NCBI GenBank assembly: GCA_018136815.1
Contig: CM030944.1
Span: 315,045-379,044 of the forward strand
DNA: 64,000 nucleotides
Direction of reading: 5' to 3'
Source: Isochrysis galbana
Lineage: Eukaryota > Haptophyta > Isochrysidales > Isochrysidaceae
Below the pieces are notes generated by a model. The model saw only the letters and a list, made by a program, of their open reading frames with translations. It made no database searches and had not been told where the DNA came from. This document shows, one piece after another, positions 1 through 11,405 of this stretch. How positions within the stretch are numbered: the stretch's first letter is position 1; every line of letters starts with the position of its first letter. Both the position numbers and the translations under genes were made by a program.

Positions 1-3000
1 TCGCCGCCGAGGTCCATGCAGGACATGAGGGTGGGGCGACAGCTACACACTCGCCGCAACGCGTGCTGTCCCGGGGTGCTCTCGCGGACTCTCGCGCCGC
101 GGCGACCGCAGCCTGGGCCTCGGCGGCAGCCTGCACTCCCATAGCGCGCGCAACTAGCGCCCGGTCCTCCTTCGGACGTGCCTCTGCCTCCGCCTCCCGT
201 CGGCGCTCGTGCAGCTCACGGCGCGCCAATTCAACAGCTTCCCGGGCGCGCACTGCGCCTTCGAGGGCCACGGACGCCGCCTTCGATGACGACACTGTCA
301 GGTGCGAGGTAGAGCGATTCGGGCGCCGCTCAGGCGAGGATGCACTCGCCGATGCATGCGCATGACCACAGGCCATCGAGGACGAGTCCAGTTGTCCGGC
401 ATGACACCGTTTCGAGGGAGAATCGGTTGCATTGACAACTGTGGTCCGCGCCACGTACTGCAAAATCGCTTCTTCGGCTTGCCTATTCGCCTCTCCCGCC
501 CGATGGACAGCCTCGCGTTCCAAGGCAAGCGCCCGCTCTTCTGCGCGCATGCGCGCTGCCTGCGCCTCAGCGGCTGTTGCTAGCACAAGTGAAGCGTGCT
601 GCTCCGCCCGCCTGCGGGCCTCCACTTCCGCCGCCAGCCGGACCTCCGCATCGCCGTCGCTAGCGGCGGCAGCACCCACTAGCTGACAGGTCGACTGGTG
701 ATACTTGCATGCTCCGGTGTCGAGCGCCCTCGCACACGCCCACTGCGCCGCCTCTTCCTCGGCCGCTGCCACTCGGGCGCGCGCCTCTGCGTCTGGCGCC
801 ATCAGCGGGCTGCCGCCGTAGTGGGGACCAACAAAGTGCGGCCGGAAGCCAGCGTCGCTGCCGAAGACGCCCATGCTCAAGCCATCAGAACTCTGGGCGC
901 TGCTACGGCGATAGCCGACGCTGCTCTCGCTCGCCCTGGTTACGAGGCAAGGTAAGCGCTGTGGGTCGGGCGAGTAGGCGCCCAGGCTGACGAAAGCGTC
1001 AGGCGCGCCCACACAGCCGTGCTGCGCAGCGCCAGCGGACGCCGCCGACGATTCGAACTGCGATTGCTGCGCATACCCCCCACTGTACGGCGAGACACCG
1101 CTCCTTGCTGTGCTTGCTGGCGTGTGGTCATGTGGCGAGCACTCCGTGGGGCTGTCGTCGTGTGCCGCTGCCCTCGAATTGTAGCATGAGGCGAGGCCAG
1201 CGGCTAGAGCGGCGCCCGCCGCCGGATTGTCGAGCGCTGCCGCGACAGCCTGGCCCGCCGCCATCGCGATCTCGGCAGCGCTGTGGGCCATCACAAAGCG
1301 GGTTGCGGCGTGCCCGCCCGCACCGTGCCCATGAGCAACTGAAGGATCAAGCGGAGGCGAGAAGGCCCCAGCCGAATGCAAAGACTCGAACGACTGGTGC
1401 CGAGACCGCTCCGCTGCACCAACCACCTTTTCTTGCTCCTTATGCTTGCGTTGTAGCTCTTGCTCAACCTCCATCTGCTTGCGCAGTAGCGCTTCCTCCT
1501 GCTCTCTCGCGCGCCGTTGGAGCGCTTCCTCTTTTTCGCGACGCTGCTCCTCAAGGATGGCCTCCTGCTCGCGCTGCTTACGCAGTAGCGCCTCCTCCAT
1601 CTCCTTCTGCTGACGCTCGAGCGCCTGCTCCTTCTCCTTCTGCAACCGCTCGAATGCCTCCTCCTTTTCCTTCTGGAGCTGCTCGAGCGCCTCCTCTCTC
1701 TCCTTTTGATGTCGCCGGAGCGCTTCCTCGCGCTCGCGCTGCGTGCGGAGAAACTCCTCCTCTGCCTCGCGCTGCTTGCGCTGTAGCTCTTCCTCCTGCT
1801 TAAGCTGCTTGACCCGCAGCTCGTCCTCCTGTTCGCGTTGCCTCCGCTGCAGCGCCTCCTCGGCGTGCTTCTGCTGCTCCTGCAGCGCATCTTGAGTCTC
1901 TTTGCGCAGCCGCAGTAGCGCAGCCTCGTGCTCCCTCTGCTTCCGGAGAAAGTCCTCTTGCCGTTCCCGCTCCTCCATGCGGAGAGAATCCTCCGTCTCG
2001 CGCCGCTTTTGGCGCAGCGCCTGCTCTTGCTCTTGCTGCAGTCGCTGGAGGGCCTCCTCAGTTTCCCTTTGCTTCTGCAGAAGCCCTTCTTCCTGCTCGC
2101 GCTGCCGCCGCCGCAGCTCCTCCTCTGTTTCGCGCTGCCTCTTCCGGAAGTCCATCTCGTGCTCCTGTTGCCTCCGAGTAAGCTCCTCCTCTAGCTCGCG
2201 TTGCCGACAACTCAGCTCCTCCTCGTGCTCGCGCTGCCGGCGCCGCAGCTCCTGCTCGCGCTCCTCATGCTGCAGTCGCAGCTCCTCCTCCTTCTCTCGC
2301 CACAGGTGCTCGGCTAGCCGCAACGCCGCCGACCTTGCCCGCTCCTCCGCCTCCGCCTCCGCCAGACTCGTCGACGTTGTCGCCCACCCGGCTGCCGGGC
2401 GCGCCGCCGCCTCGGCCGCTGCCTTGGCATTGCTCGTCAGCGCCGCGTCGTGCGCCCGCCTCGCCTCCTCCGCCTCTGCCCGCAGTCTGGACGCTTCAAT
2501 GCGCGCCGCCTCGTTTTCCCTCCTGAGCCGCTCCAGCTCCTCGCGCACCTCCTGCTCTGTCGCGCGCGTACCCCGTGGACTTCGCGCTTCCTCGTTGCAC
2601 ATCGCCTCAAACCGTTGTTGGGGTGCCGTACCGTCGCCCTGCTCACACAGGGTGTGCCGGGGTGCAACGGCCGCGCTCGAGCACTCCGAGTGTTGTTCGT
2701 CGCTTGCGCCGCCGCTCGTGTCGTTTTGACAGGCCGGGCCCTCGAGAGCAGAGTAGACCTTGCGCCCAAGAGCGGCACCGGACGCGTCGCTCGCGTCAGC
2801 ATTTGCGGCTGCGGCCCTGTTCGCAGAGAGCTGCCCCATTGTGACGACCGCCTCCTCAGCCTCCTGCGCGGACGACGTGTCGATGAGCACGTCGATGATC
2901 GTCGCGATCTTCCGCACGCACGCCGCGGTTGCTGCACCATCGACAGCCACACCGTCACCGTCGGATCGCGCCTCCGCGTCGCCCGCAGAGTTGCGCTCCG

Positions 3001-4735
3001 ACACATCGCCAAAGGAGCCAGGCCGATGTCGCTGCTGGCGCTGCTTCTCCGTGTTGGCCATGATGACCGCTTGCAGCCGCCAGCGCAGGCCATGGTCGCG
3101 CAGTGTGCCGGTGTTCAGCCGGGTTAGCGTTGGCGTCTGCGGCCCAAGGAAATGCAAGGCATGAGTCGGATTGACGGCGGGATGACCCGAAGAGCCGACG
3201 GGTGGTCTGCGCCGTGCGTCAATGTCCCGCTACTCAGGGAGCGCGTCGTATGCACACGCACACTGCACAGGGGCGCAGGCGTTCTCGCGTGGTCCCCGCT
3301 AAAGGGGCGCGCCAACCTCACCTGCTCCATCATCTCGATCAGCGAGTCGACGGCCTTCACGGAGATGGGTGTGTGCTGGTCCGCCAGGTGCAGCTCCGAA
3401 AGGCAAGGGTGACCCGTCAGTCCCTTGGCCAACACGAGCAGCCCCGACTCGCTGAGCCGGTTGCCCTCGAGAGAAAGGACGCGCAGCCGCTTGAGCGCTC
3501 TTGCCATCGCGACAAGGGATGGTGCGCACGTGTTGTCAATCTTGAGCGTGTTCAGGTGCAGATACTCGAGGGAAGCACCGTGTGCGAGCGCTGACATGAT
3601 GCGATTCTGCGGGCAAGCGTGGCACAACGCGGTGGGACTGCGCCCGGAGCCCTCCAGGAATTGCCACAACGCGAGCTCGGTCGGCCTCACGCGCCGAGCA
3701 ACACGCCAGAACCGAGCTGTGGCGCACCTTTTGTTGTGACGTGAGGGCTGTGAACTGCGTGTTGGCTGAGAGGTCGAGCTCGAGCGCGTTGGGATCCGCA
3801 AGCACATGCGCGATTTCATTGCGCAAGTCGTACTTGGCGAAGCGTGCGGCCGCTTTCTTTGCTCGCAGCATCTGCGCCGCTTGCTCGATCGAAGTGATCC
3901 GCGCAGGCTTCTTTGAGCCCTGCTTGGCCGTCCGATCCATTTGCCTCCACAACGTGCGCGCCGCTGAGACGCGCTCCGTGTCAACGGCGACAGAGGAAGG
4001 GGGCGGCTGCGCACTAGCGCCAGGCGAGCTCGCGTTTGCCGCAAGTGGACTGGCATCAGCAGTCGCCAGCTCCGCCTCGCTCACAGTCTCGTCTCCGACG
4101 GCGAGGGCCGCGAACCGCCATCGCGATTGGCGAGTGGCCTGCGGTCTCTCGAGCAGCTCTCGACCGGCCGATTCACTCGCAAAGGATGCAGCCGGATCCC
4201 CTATCCGCCCGTCGTGCCCTTCCGCGTCCGCCTCTGCCTCCGTCTCGCTGCTTTCTTCCCCACGCAATGCCCTCTTCCCACGAGTGGCACTGCCATCACC
4301 GCCGCCACCGCGCTCAATGTCCTCAATGCCCGCCATACCTTCCATGTCTGCAATGTCGCCACCGCGCTCAATGCCCTCAATGCCGGCTATACCTTCAACG
4401 TCCGCAATGTCGCCACCGCGCTCAATGCCCTCAATGCCCGCTATACCTTCAATGTCCGCAATGTCCGCAATGGCCTCACTACCCTCAACGCCCTCAATGC
4501 CCTCACTACCGCCAAGGCCCTCAATACGCTCAATGCCTTCCATGCTTTCAATACCCTCAATGCCTTCACCAGCCTCTCCACTGCATCTGCCGGCGGCCTT
4601 CTCCTCTTCATCCCTGCTGGTTCGACCAGAGGATGTCTCTCTATGAATAGCGCCCTCTCCGCCGCCGTAGGCCTCTTCTTCCCCTCGTTCTTGTTTCAGC
4701 AACCCATCCTCAGCCTCTCGTCCACTCTCAGCCAT
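1..4735 (-). CDS. Tropomodulin-like LRR protein with long C-terminal coiled coil (3' end outside window)
   Basis: I read three exons on the minus strand: 4735-3728, 3606-3322 and 3136 to beyond position 1. The introns are 3727-3607 (donor GTGCGC) and 3321-3137 (donor GTGAGG), and both joins keep frame. Exon 1 has an acidic repeat (EGI/EGIE units) and then a basic stretch (residues ~280-335) leading into the LRR part. Exon 2 carries LRRs with HLNTLKIDN, LRVLSLEGNRL and LSELHLADQ, and exon 3 begins with LRDHGLRWRLQ and EKQRQQRHR. The order and spacing resemble the tropomodulin/leiomodin LRR cap of actin pointed ends. Exon 3 then continues open for at least 1045 codons. It is Glu/Gln/Arg heptad-rich (plus positions ~2550-1400 and again ~700-60), with an Ala/Ser/His-rich spacer between. 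The start at 4735 (MAESGREAE) is the first Met after a CT tract. The actin-capping role is inferred from the fold; it could be a generic LRR scaffold. Confidence 0.75.
4304..4572 (-). repeat. Coding minisatellite (54-bp and 9-bp units) in exon 1 of the LRR gene
   Basis: The stretch has about three 54-bp units, each encoding an 18-residue block of the type ERGGDIADVEGIAGIEGI. They are followed by degenerate 9-bp units (plus strand ctcaatgcc) giving GIE triplets. All differences keep frame. The result is an acidic, Gly/Ile/Glu-rich segment of low complexity. Confidence 0.85.
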
Positions 4736-4835
4736 CCGCACAAGCCTCCCACTTTCCGCCCCACCCACACTCCGCACACACACGGCCAGAGGATGCGCGA
4801 GGGGAGAGCGGGGGGAGGAGCGGGAGGAAAGAGAG

Positions 4836-4863
4836 GAGGAAGGGAGGGAGGGAGGGAGGGAGG

Positions 4864-4938
<75 letters not shown>
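4836..4938. repeat. (GGGA)n then (GA)n tract
   Basis: A GGGA run is followed by an uninterrupted GA run ending at 4938. It lies ~100-200 bp upstream of the LRR gene start and is CT on that gene's sense strand. Confidence 0.95.
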
Positions 4939-4940
<2 letters not shown>

Positions 4941-5054
4941 TTGTTCTGATTCGTTCGCGCGCCGCCGGTGTGGCCAAAAACAGAGGAGGCCCTTTGAAGG
5001 AGAGAGGCGCTGGGTGGCGGGGAGCCCAATAAGTACATAGATTCTATATAGTAG

Positions 5055-5060
<6 letters not shown>

Positions 5061-5090
<30 letters not shown>
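5061..5090. repeat. (TG)15 microsatellite
   Basis: Fifteen uninterrupted TG dinucleotides. Confidence 0.95.
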
Positions 5091-5092
<2 letters not shown>

Positions 5093-5093
<1 letters not shown>

Positions 5094-5886
5094 CACAGTA
5101 ACCCCCGTTCACACTGCGTCGAAGCTCTGGACTTCTCTCTCCGGACTTCGCTCTCTCGCTGCCGTCGCGCCGCCGCTCCGCGGGGCCCTCGCCAGCGACA
5201 GAGCCCTCTCCTTCGGGAGAGCAGGCCGCGCACGGCCGCTCCGCCAGTGCCTCTCACGCACTGGCTCCGCTCCGGCTACATTGCTGCATTATGCCGCGTG
5301 GGGCTGCCCGGTCTCGATCGACTCGAAGCCCGGCGCCTCTCACCTCTCACATCTTCCTCTCCTCCCAGCCTGGGGCAAGAGGAAGGGAATGTCTCTCTTT
5401 CTGAGGGGGACACTTGGGCTTCGGAGGAGGGAGCTAGAGGTGGGGGAGAGTGGGTTAAAAAAATACTCTTGTTGATCCGGAGGCCCACATTTTTTTATCG
5501 TCGGACCGGGGGAAGATTTCCCCTCGTCCCTCTCCCCGCTCTAATCCGAATCCGAGGCAGAGCGATGGCGACCGACCCGCCTGACAGGCCGACCTTCGCC
5601 GCGCTCCAGCGAGAGCACGGCGGTGGTCAGCCCCCCCTTGTCGATGGTCGATGGTGTTCGGACTAAATGGTCCGGGTACACCGGTCGGCGGTCTCACCGG
5701 CGTTTCATGCCACCGCGCACTCGGCCGATTTCTGCTTCACCTGCCCACGCAGCATGGCCGTCAGCCCCACACCACACCACTTCCAGCCCCAACCTGAGGG
5801 GGATGACAAGGTGTCGTTCCGTCAATTGTGGGACATGAGTCGAATTGAGCGATCGAATGTCCACAGTTGTATACAGAGCGTTATTT
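5093..5886. other. Intergenic, no gene seen
   Basis: Short open frames on both strands have no recognisable domain. A T-rich patch near 5457-5500 (cggaggcccacattttttta) resembles the A/T-rich repeats at 39735-40080. Confidence 0.6.
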
Positions 5887-6330
5887 CAACCTACTTTTAT
5901 AAGTGGGGGTCAATGGGGGCCTCGCGCCCCCCTCTCTCCATCGCGGACACCCCCCGGGGTGGGCCCGTACAATCAACCCCAGCCCCTGCCCTTTGGCAGG
6001 GGCTGGGCAATCAACACTCTGGCCCAGACCCCTAGTGGGCGCGGGCCGAGACTCGCACTCCCACGCCCAGCATGGGCCTGCCCTCGAGCTGACTCCCCCC
6101 CCTCCCCTGGTCGCCAGGCATACAGAGGCCACTGGGAGGCTCCAATGGCCAGCGTGGCAAGCGTGGGAGAGGCAGGGGGGGCCAGGGGCTGAGCCCCAGC
6201 CTCCACTGCCCCCTGAGCTGCCCTTGCTGGCCCTCTGGGAGCCCCCAAAGGCCCTCTGAGAGCAGGCCGTGGCGCGCCGCATGGCGACGCGCCGCAGGGA
6301 GAGGGGCGGAGGAGAATGGAGAGAGGGAGA
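5887..6330 (+). repeat. Repeat family R, copy 1 (near full length)
   Basis: The copy begins caacctacttttataagtgg. Positions 5887-6140 match 19490-19743 with about two differences. The 3' half (6110-6330) is recognisably similar to the 3' part of 30110-30345: both have a ctggtcg-caggca core, a gagaggcaggg block and a gccgcagggagagggg ending. A perfect hairpin, stem 5981-5990 with 5995-6004, lies inside. No coding capacity is visible, so it looks like a non-autonomous element. Confidence 0.8.
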
Positions 6331-7485
6331 GGGGGGAATTTGCGCCCCCCCCCGATGGAGTGCGGTAAGAAACGGGCCCCGTTTGCGTTAGCAAACGGGC
6401 GAAGGGGGGCGGCTGGCGACAGGAGGGGCGAGAAGAAGGGAGTGGCTCAAGACGTCCTTGTGGCAGGTATCGGGGGGCGCAGTCATTTATTTCTTCGAGG
6501 ACTGATCGCGGCGCGAGCTGTAAGGGCCGTTCTGCTTCACGACGAGAGGTCCCTCCCCCCCCCCCCGGTGTTTTTCCCCGGAGAGTCGGCCGGCGTCGAC
6601 CGGTCCGCGCAGACATATCCGGATATATCTCCCGGATATTTAGGCTGCTTTTAATTTTGGCCGAGCTGGATATCCATGGATATTTGGCGGATATTTAGGG
6701 GCCTGGATGGGCTGAACGCAAAAAAAAACCATTATACCCACTATTTAGCGCGCGAAAGTGGTTACGTGAATGCGCGCGAAGCCTTTTTTTGCCGGGCTGG
6801 ACGCATGTTGTTGTGTCCCTCGCGGGCTGTGATGGGTGAGGAATGCACGATTGCGCTTTCGTGGAGTGAGAGTGAGAGTGAGAGGTTGTGTGGAGTGTTG
6901 ATATGATGCCAACCATAAAGTTTGTCCCACATTCATCGGCACAGCGGGCACGCACCTGATACTAAGAGCAGATGTACACCGGCGCCGAGCGCCCCGCGCT
7001 ACACACATGTGGTGTCAGCGTCCCGCGTGTCCGCGTGTCCTTGTTGTCGGCGAGACGAGTGGAGTCGTCTCGTCTTATGTTTCTTCTCGCCGGCGCCGAC
7101 GTCGCGACGTATCAATCCCGAACCGCCCAATCATGTCCGCTCCGTCGTCGCGCTCGCCCTCGCCCAAGCCCGTCCTCCCGCCTTCCTCTGCTGAGGAGGT
7201 GGTCCAGCCCGCCATTCCATCACTCCCGGCCATCTTCATCTTCGCTGCGCCTCCCTGCTCCCTGCTGCGACGGTCATGTGAGAACGACGCGTGCGCGACG
7301 GAGCAACGCTTGGCAGGGCAGTGTGCCTGCGGTTCTGTCTCACCTGTGGGAGCCCTGTGGCAGCCCGCATAGTGGCTTGGTGGCTAGGCCAGATGTGTCG
7401 GGCTGGAGTCCTGCCGGCACGTTCCAAAAATAGAACGTCAAACTTTTGGCAACGAGGGGTACTTCTACTACTAATATACTCTAGT

Positions 7486-7487
<2 letters not shown>
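6331..7487. other. Intergenic and 5' flank of the GH63-like gene
   Basis: A perfect 9-bp stem-loop lies at 6378-6399 (CCCGTTTGC, loop GTTA). GGATAT motifs cluster at 6616-6700. An ATG at 7134 opens a short Ser/Pro-rich frame that could be an upstream exon (for example a signal peptide exon) of the next gene, but I could not join it convincingly. Confidence 0.5.

Positions 7488-7521
<34 letters not shown>
7488..7521 (+). repeat. (CT)n tract abutting a start codon
   Basis: The CT run ends one base before the ATG at 7522. Confidence 0.9.
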
Positions 7522-7523
<2 letters not shown>

Positions 7524-10244
7524 GGCGGTCGGTGCCGTCCGCTGGTGCCTCTACAACAACACTGCGCTCTCTGGGGCTCCTGCGTGGTGCTCCGAGTCGG
7601 GCTCGCTCTCGGCGTTGTCGGTACCACCACACGCGCCCTTCTCAGCGCTCGCGACGGGTACACTCGCGCTGGGAAGCCGAGGAGAAGGGTTCGAAGTCGT
7701 TTGCTCTGGCAGTTTCGGATCGTTTGAATTGGCCTATCTCTTGCTCGATGACCATGTTGTGTGTGCGCGCGGGACGAACGGGGAGAGCGAGGTGATGGGA
7801 GACAGGACGCTCCGCACCCTCACGAGGCGCGAGCTTGCGCTGCGCCTTGTTGTGGTCGAGGGGAGGGAGCGGGAGAGGGAGAGGGAGTTCTCGGTGGTTG
7901 TGAGGAGGAGAGGGGGAGGGCAAGGGGGAAGGGGAGGGAGAAGGGGAGGGGCTGGGGCTGAGGGGAACAGCTGGGGAGGGGGTGGGATGGGCCCAACGGC
8001 TGTAACTGCCAGCTCGACCGTAGCGCTGCCCCCACTGAACCTGAGACCCGGGCTGCCACCGCTCGAGCAGTGGCGTGAGGCACTCCAGTCGCGCTTGCTG
8101 CAGGGGTGGGGCCTCTTCCACTCGCAGAGCTACCTGACGCACGCTAAGCTGCCAGATGGAGCAGCGCTGACGATCGGGCTGTGTGATGACCGGGTAGGCA
8201 AGTGCGAGCTTCATGCGCGGACCGACTGCTACCCCATCGCCAACAGCTGCGAGCGGCCACCGAGCAGCCCAGCAGCGCGTGTGCGGCTCGGGCTGCACGC
8301 GTACGACCGCTCGTATGGTGCGCTTCACCTTTGGTACCGCGGGTGCAACGTGTCGCTCTCGTTCGGTGGGGGCGAAGAACTACTCGTGCTAGCACGCCGC
8401 GTCGGCCCGTCCCGCAGCTGCGCGCACCATTCGCTCGTCGCAGTGGGCAGCGGCCTGTGGAGCCGGCGGGTCGACGTGTTTGCCTCCCGCAACACGCTCA
8501 CGCTCGTGCCGTGGAACCTGCCGCCAACAACGATCTTCGCGACGCAACGTACGTCGGGCAGCCAGTTACCGCCGTCGTTCGGCGGCGTTGTGCACCTAGC
8601 CTTCGTGATGGGCGAGAACGCACCCGGCGCCCGCGCGGAGCGGCCACGAGACACCACACGCCGGCTCTCGGCGGATGACGGTATGGCGCGCGTGTCTGCG
8701 GACGGCACTGTCGGCTTTTCGTCCGGGGCGGCACTCACCATTACGCAAATCGAGGCGGAGCTGCTCCGGCGCGAACAGGCCGAGCGCGCGCGGTACGCGC
8801 TCTTCGGTGCGGAGGCTGAGGTGAAGGAGGCTGTGCAGGCGGCCGTCATGTGGAACATGGTGCATGTGCCACTCGAGTTGGGGCCCTTCCCACCCGTGAT
8901 TCGAGGCAACCCGTGGTTCATCAACCCAAAACCACTCGCCGAGGAGTGGGCCTATGTCAACTTCAACTGGGATACCACGCTCGCCGCGCTTATGTTGTCT
9001 ATCGACATGCCCACACTCGCAGCGTCCACGCTCATCCAGGTCGTGCGTGGCAAGACGACCGATGGCAACGTGCCGCTCGCCAAGGCAGGGCCCTCCCGGA
9101 GGCGGCATCAAGCGCAGCCGCCGCTTGCCTCAGCCACGCTGCTCGAGATAATGCAGAGGGGCGGTCGTGTTGCCGGCGCCGACGCCGCAGAGATGACCCG
9201 GCTAGCCGAGCTTCTCTTCGACGACCTGCTCGATATCTCCGACTGGTTCGAGCGCGAGCGACGGCTGCCCCCTCTCCACATCTCATGCTTGGGCGGGGGC
9301 TCCCTGCGCGCAGCAAGGGATGAGAGCGGGCTCGACAATAGCCCAATGTGCGCCGCACGCAGCCCGATTCGTGCCCCTTTGCTGACGTCCCCGGCACCCC
9401 GTCCGTTCCCATTCGGACCCGCCCACCGGCCTCGCCCTTTTCGTGCCTTCCCATGCTAGCCAGGTATGACGTCGCGACGATGACACCCGACACCACCCCT
9501 GAGTCACCGGGCCTCATGCAGATGTACGACGTCGGCATCGCCTCGCTCGTCGCGCGTGACGCCGCCGCCCTTGCCGAAGTTGCGCGCCACCTCGGCCGTC
9601 CCGAGGCCGGAGTGCTCGACGAACGCGCCTCACGTATGGCCACACTCGTGCAGTCGCACCTATGGGACTCCTCGAGCCGCGCCTTCCTCAACAAGCTGCC
9701 GCACGGGCCCTTTGTGCGGCGCGTCACGCCGACATCCTTCTACCCTCTCCTCACGCGGGCACCCACCGACGAGCAAGTCGAGGCCACAATCTCCGCATGG
9801 CTCACCAACCGCTCGCGTTTCTGCGTGCGGCCCGCCCGCTCCGACCCAGGTGAGTCGAGCTCGCGCCTCGATTACTCTGATGCCCCCGAAGATGAGGGGG
9901 AGCCACCACCCATGCACGATTGCTACTGGGCGCTGCCGAGTGTGGCCGCCGACGACCCCAGTTTCCGTGTGGTCCACTCGTACTGGCGCGGGCTCGTGTG
10001 GGGGCCCATGGTTTTTATTACCTATTGGGCGCTCGCGGAGTACGACCACCTTCCCACCGCTCGAGCGGCGCGGCGCGGGCTTGCGCAGCAGAGCGCGAGG
10101 TTGTTGCTGTACCACTGGAGGCGCTCCCGCCACATATGCGAGAACTACTCGCCTGTCCGCCACGAGCCGGATTGCACCGGTATGCGCTTCTACCATTGGG
10201 GGGCGCTGCTCGGCTACGTGGCTCTCCTCGAGGCGGGTCACTGA
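7522..10244 (+). CDS. PA14 + GH63-like (glucosidase I / YgjK superfamily) glycoside hydrolase
   Basis: Two exons, 7522-9347 and 9464-10244, are separated by a 116-bp intron (donor GTGCGC). The join restores GLDNSPMYD, a motif typical of GH63 (alpha/alpha)6 hydrolases. The N-terminus resembles a PA14 sugar-binding domain (LYNNTALSGAPAW, FSALATGTLAL, LLLDDHVVCAR). A Gly/Arg-rich linker follows, then the GH63 beta-sandwich (HAKLPDGAAL, AYDRSYGALHLWYRGCNVS). The catalytic toroid has EEWAYVNFNWDTTLAA, YWRGLVWGP and the C-terminal ENYSP...FYHWGALLGYVALLEAG. Family members cleave glucose from N-glycans (glucosidase I) or small glucosides, so a role in the secretory pathway or at the cell surface is likely. 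No signal peptide is seen after the chosen start, so a 5' exon may be missing. The G-rich linker at 7860-7990 could hide a further intron. Confidence 0.85.
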
Positions 10245-11405
10245 GGCGTCGCAGAATGCGGGTCATGTGGCGCTCCTAGCCTTTGGGCAAGTCTTCCCTC
10301 TATCAGCCGACGATTTCATCCATCCGCTGTCTACGCACCGAGCTTGCGGTTTCACAATGACCACAAGCTAGCACTTGGTGTGCCTTAATACAAGTTTCAT
10401 ATGCTGAGCTGAATCTTTACCCGCGCTGAAGGTGGTTTATGACCGCAACATCTGCTCTCCCGAGCACGTACAGTGTATCAGCCACCAATCCCGTTTTTCG
10501 CGTACAAACTAGAAATGAGCAACCATTTCGCTGTCGAATCGGACGCGATCCACCAATATTCTGTTTTTCAATTCGGACGTGGAGCATGCGCGACCGGTCG
10601 GCGTTGCCCACCAATTCGGTCTTGCTTGAGTCACTTCTCCTCTTTTAGCCTTTCCTTTTGTACGCACTTTGCTAGGATGCCGCTCATCAAAACTCCAAAC
10701 CTAAGCCATAGCTGCTCGCAATGGAGCACGCCGTGGTTGCTCCCATCTGCTTCCCCCACCCCTTGCGCCCGCTCGTATGCCATATCGATGTTGCTCGGTG
10801 GGATGAGACATGTGGCATGATCACGAATAACCTGACTGGCTCAAGCCGAATCCGAATCGCAGCAAAAGGAGTGGGGTTGGAAGGGGACGGGATAATTTGT
10901 TGATTGATTAAGGATGAGCGGATGCAGGAACCTACAGCACCTTTTACTTGTACTACAGCTCGTTAAACGGTTGCGCGAACGCGTACTCTTACCCTCTGAA
11001 AGGCTACCGTGTTGTCTGGGGGGGGGGGGTGGGTGGGGGGGGGGGAGGCGAGGTGTTCAGGCCTTCCCCGAACTCTGCGTTCAAGGACCCTCCTATTTTG
11101 TGGGAGAGATACTCTTTTTTTTTTGTATATCGTAGACCCTCTATGAGGATGGTCAGTCAGTTGGTTTGTCAGCTGTCAGGTGAGTCAGTTGGGTTTGTCA
11201 GCTTTCAGGTGAGTCGGTTGAGTTTGACATCTGTCAGGGTGTGTCAAGTTGGGAGTGTCCACTATTGCTATCAGTTGGTTTTGGTCGAGACAGAGCACAC
11301 TGGGCACTTTCTCCCCCCACAAGGTGGACAAGCACAAAAACCAAGCATTCCCACCCCCCGCCCCCGCCTGACCGACTCATCCACCCCGCGCCCCCCCCCG
11401 CCGCC
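10245..11405. other. Intergenic with a small minisatellite
   Basis: No supported gene. Three degenerate ~29-bp units (gtcagttgggtttgtcagct type) occupy 11153-11240, just upstream of the acidic-protein ORF, and a G-run lies at 11019-11050. Confidence 0.6.

Noticed and set aside
3124-4056. Frames overlapping the first two introns of the LRR gene read as separate proteins
   Set aside because: They run through introns; only the LRR exon 3606-3322 is conserved-looking.
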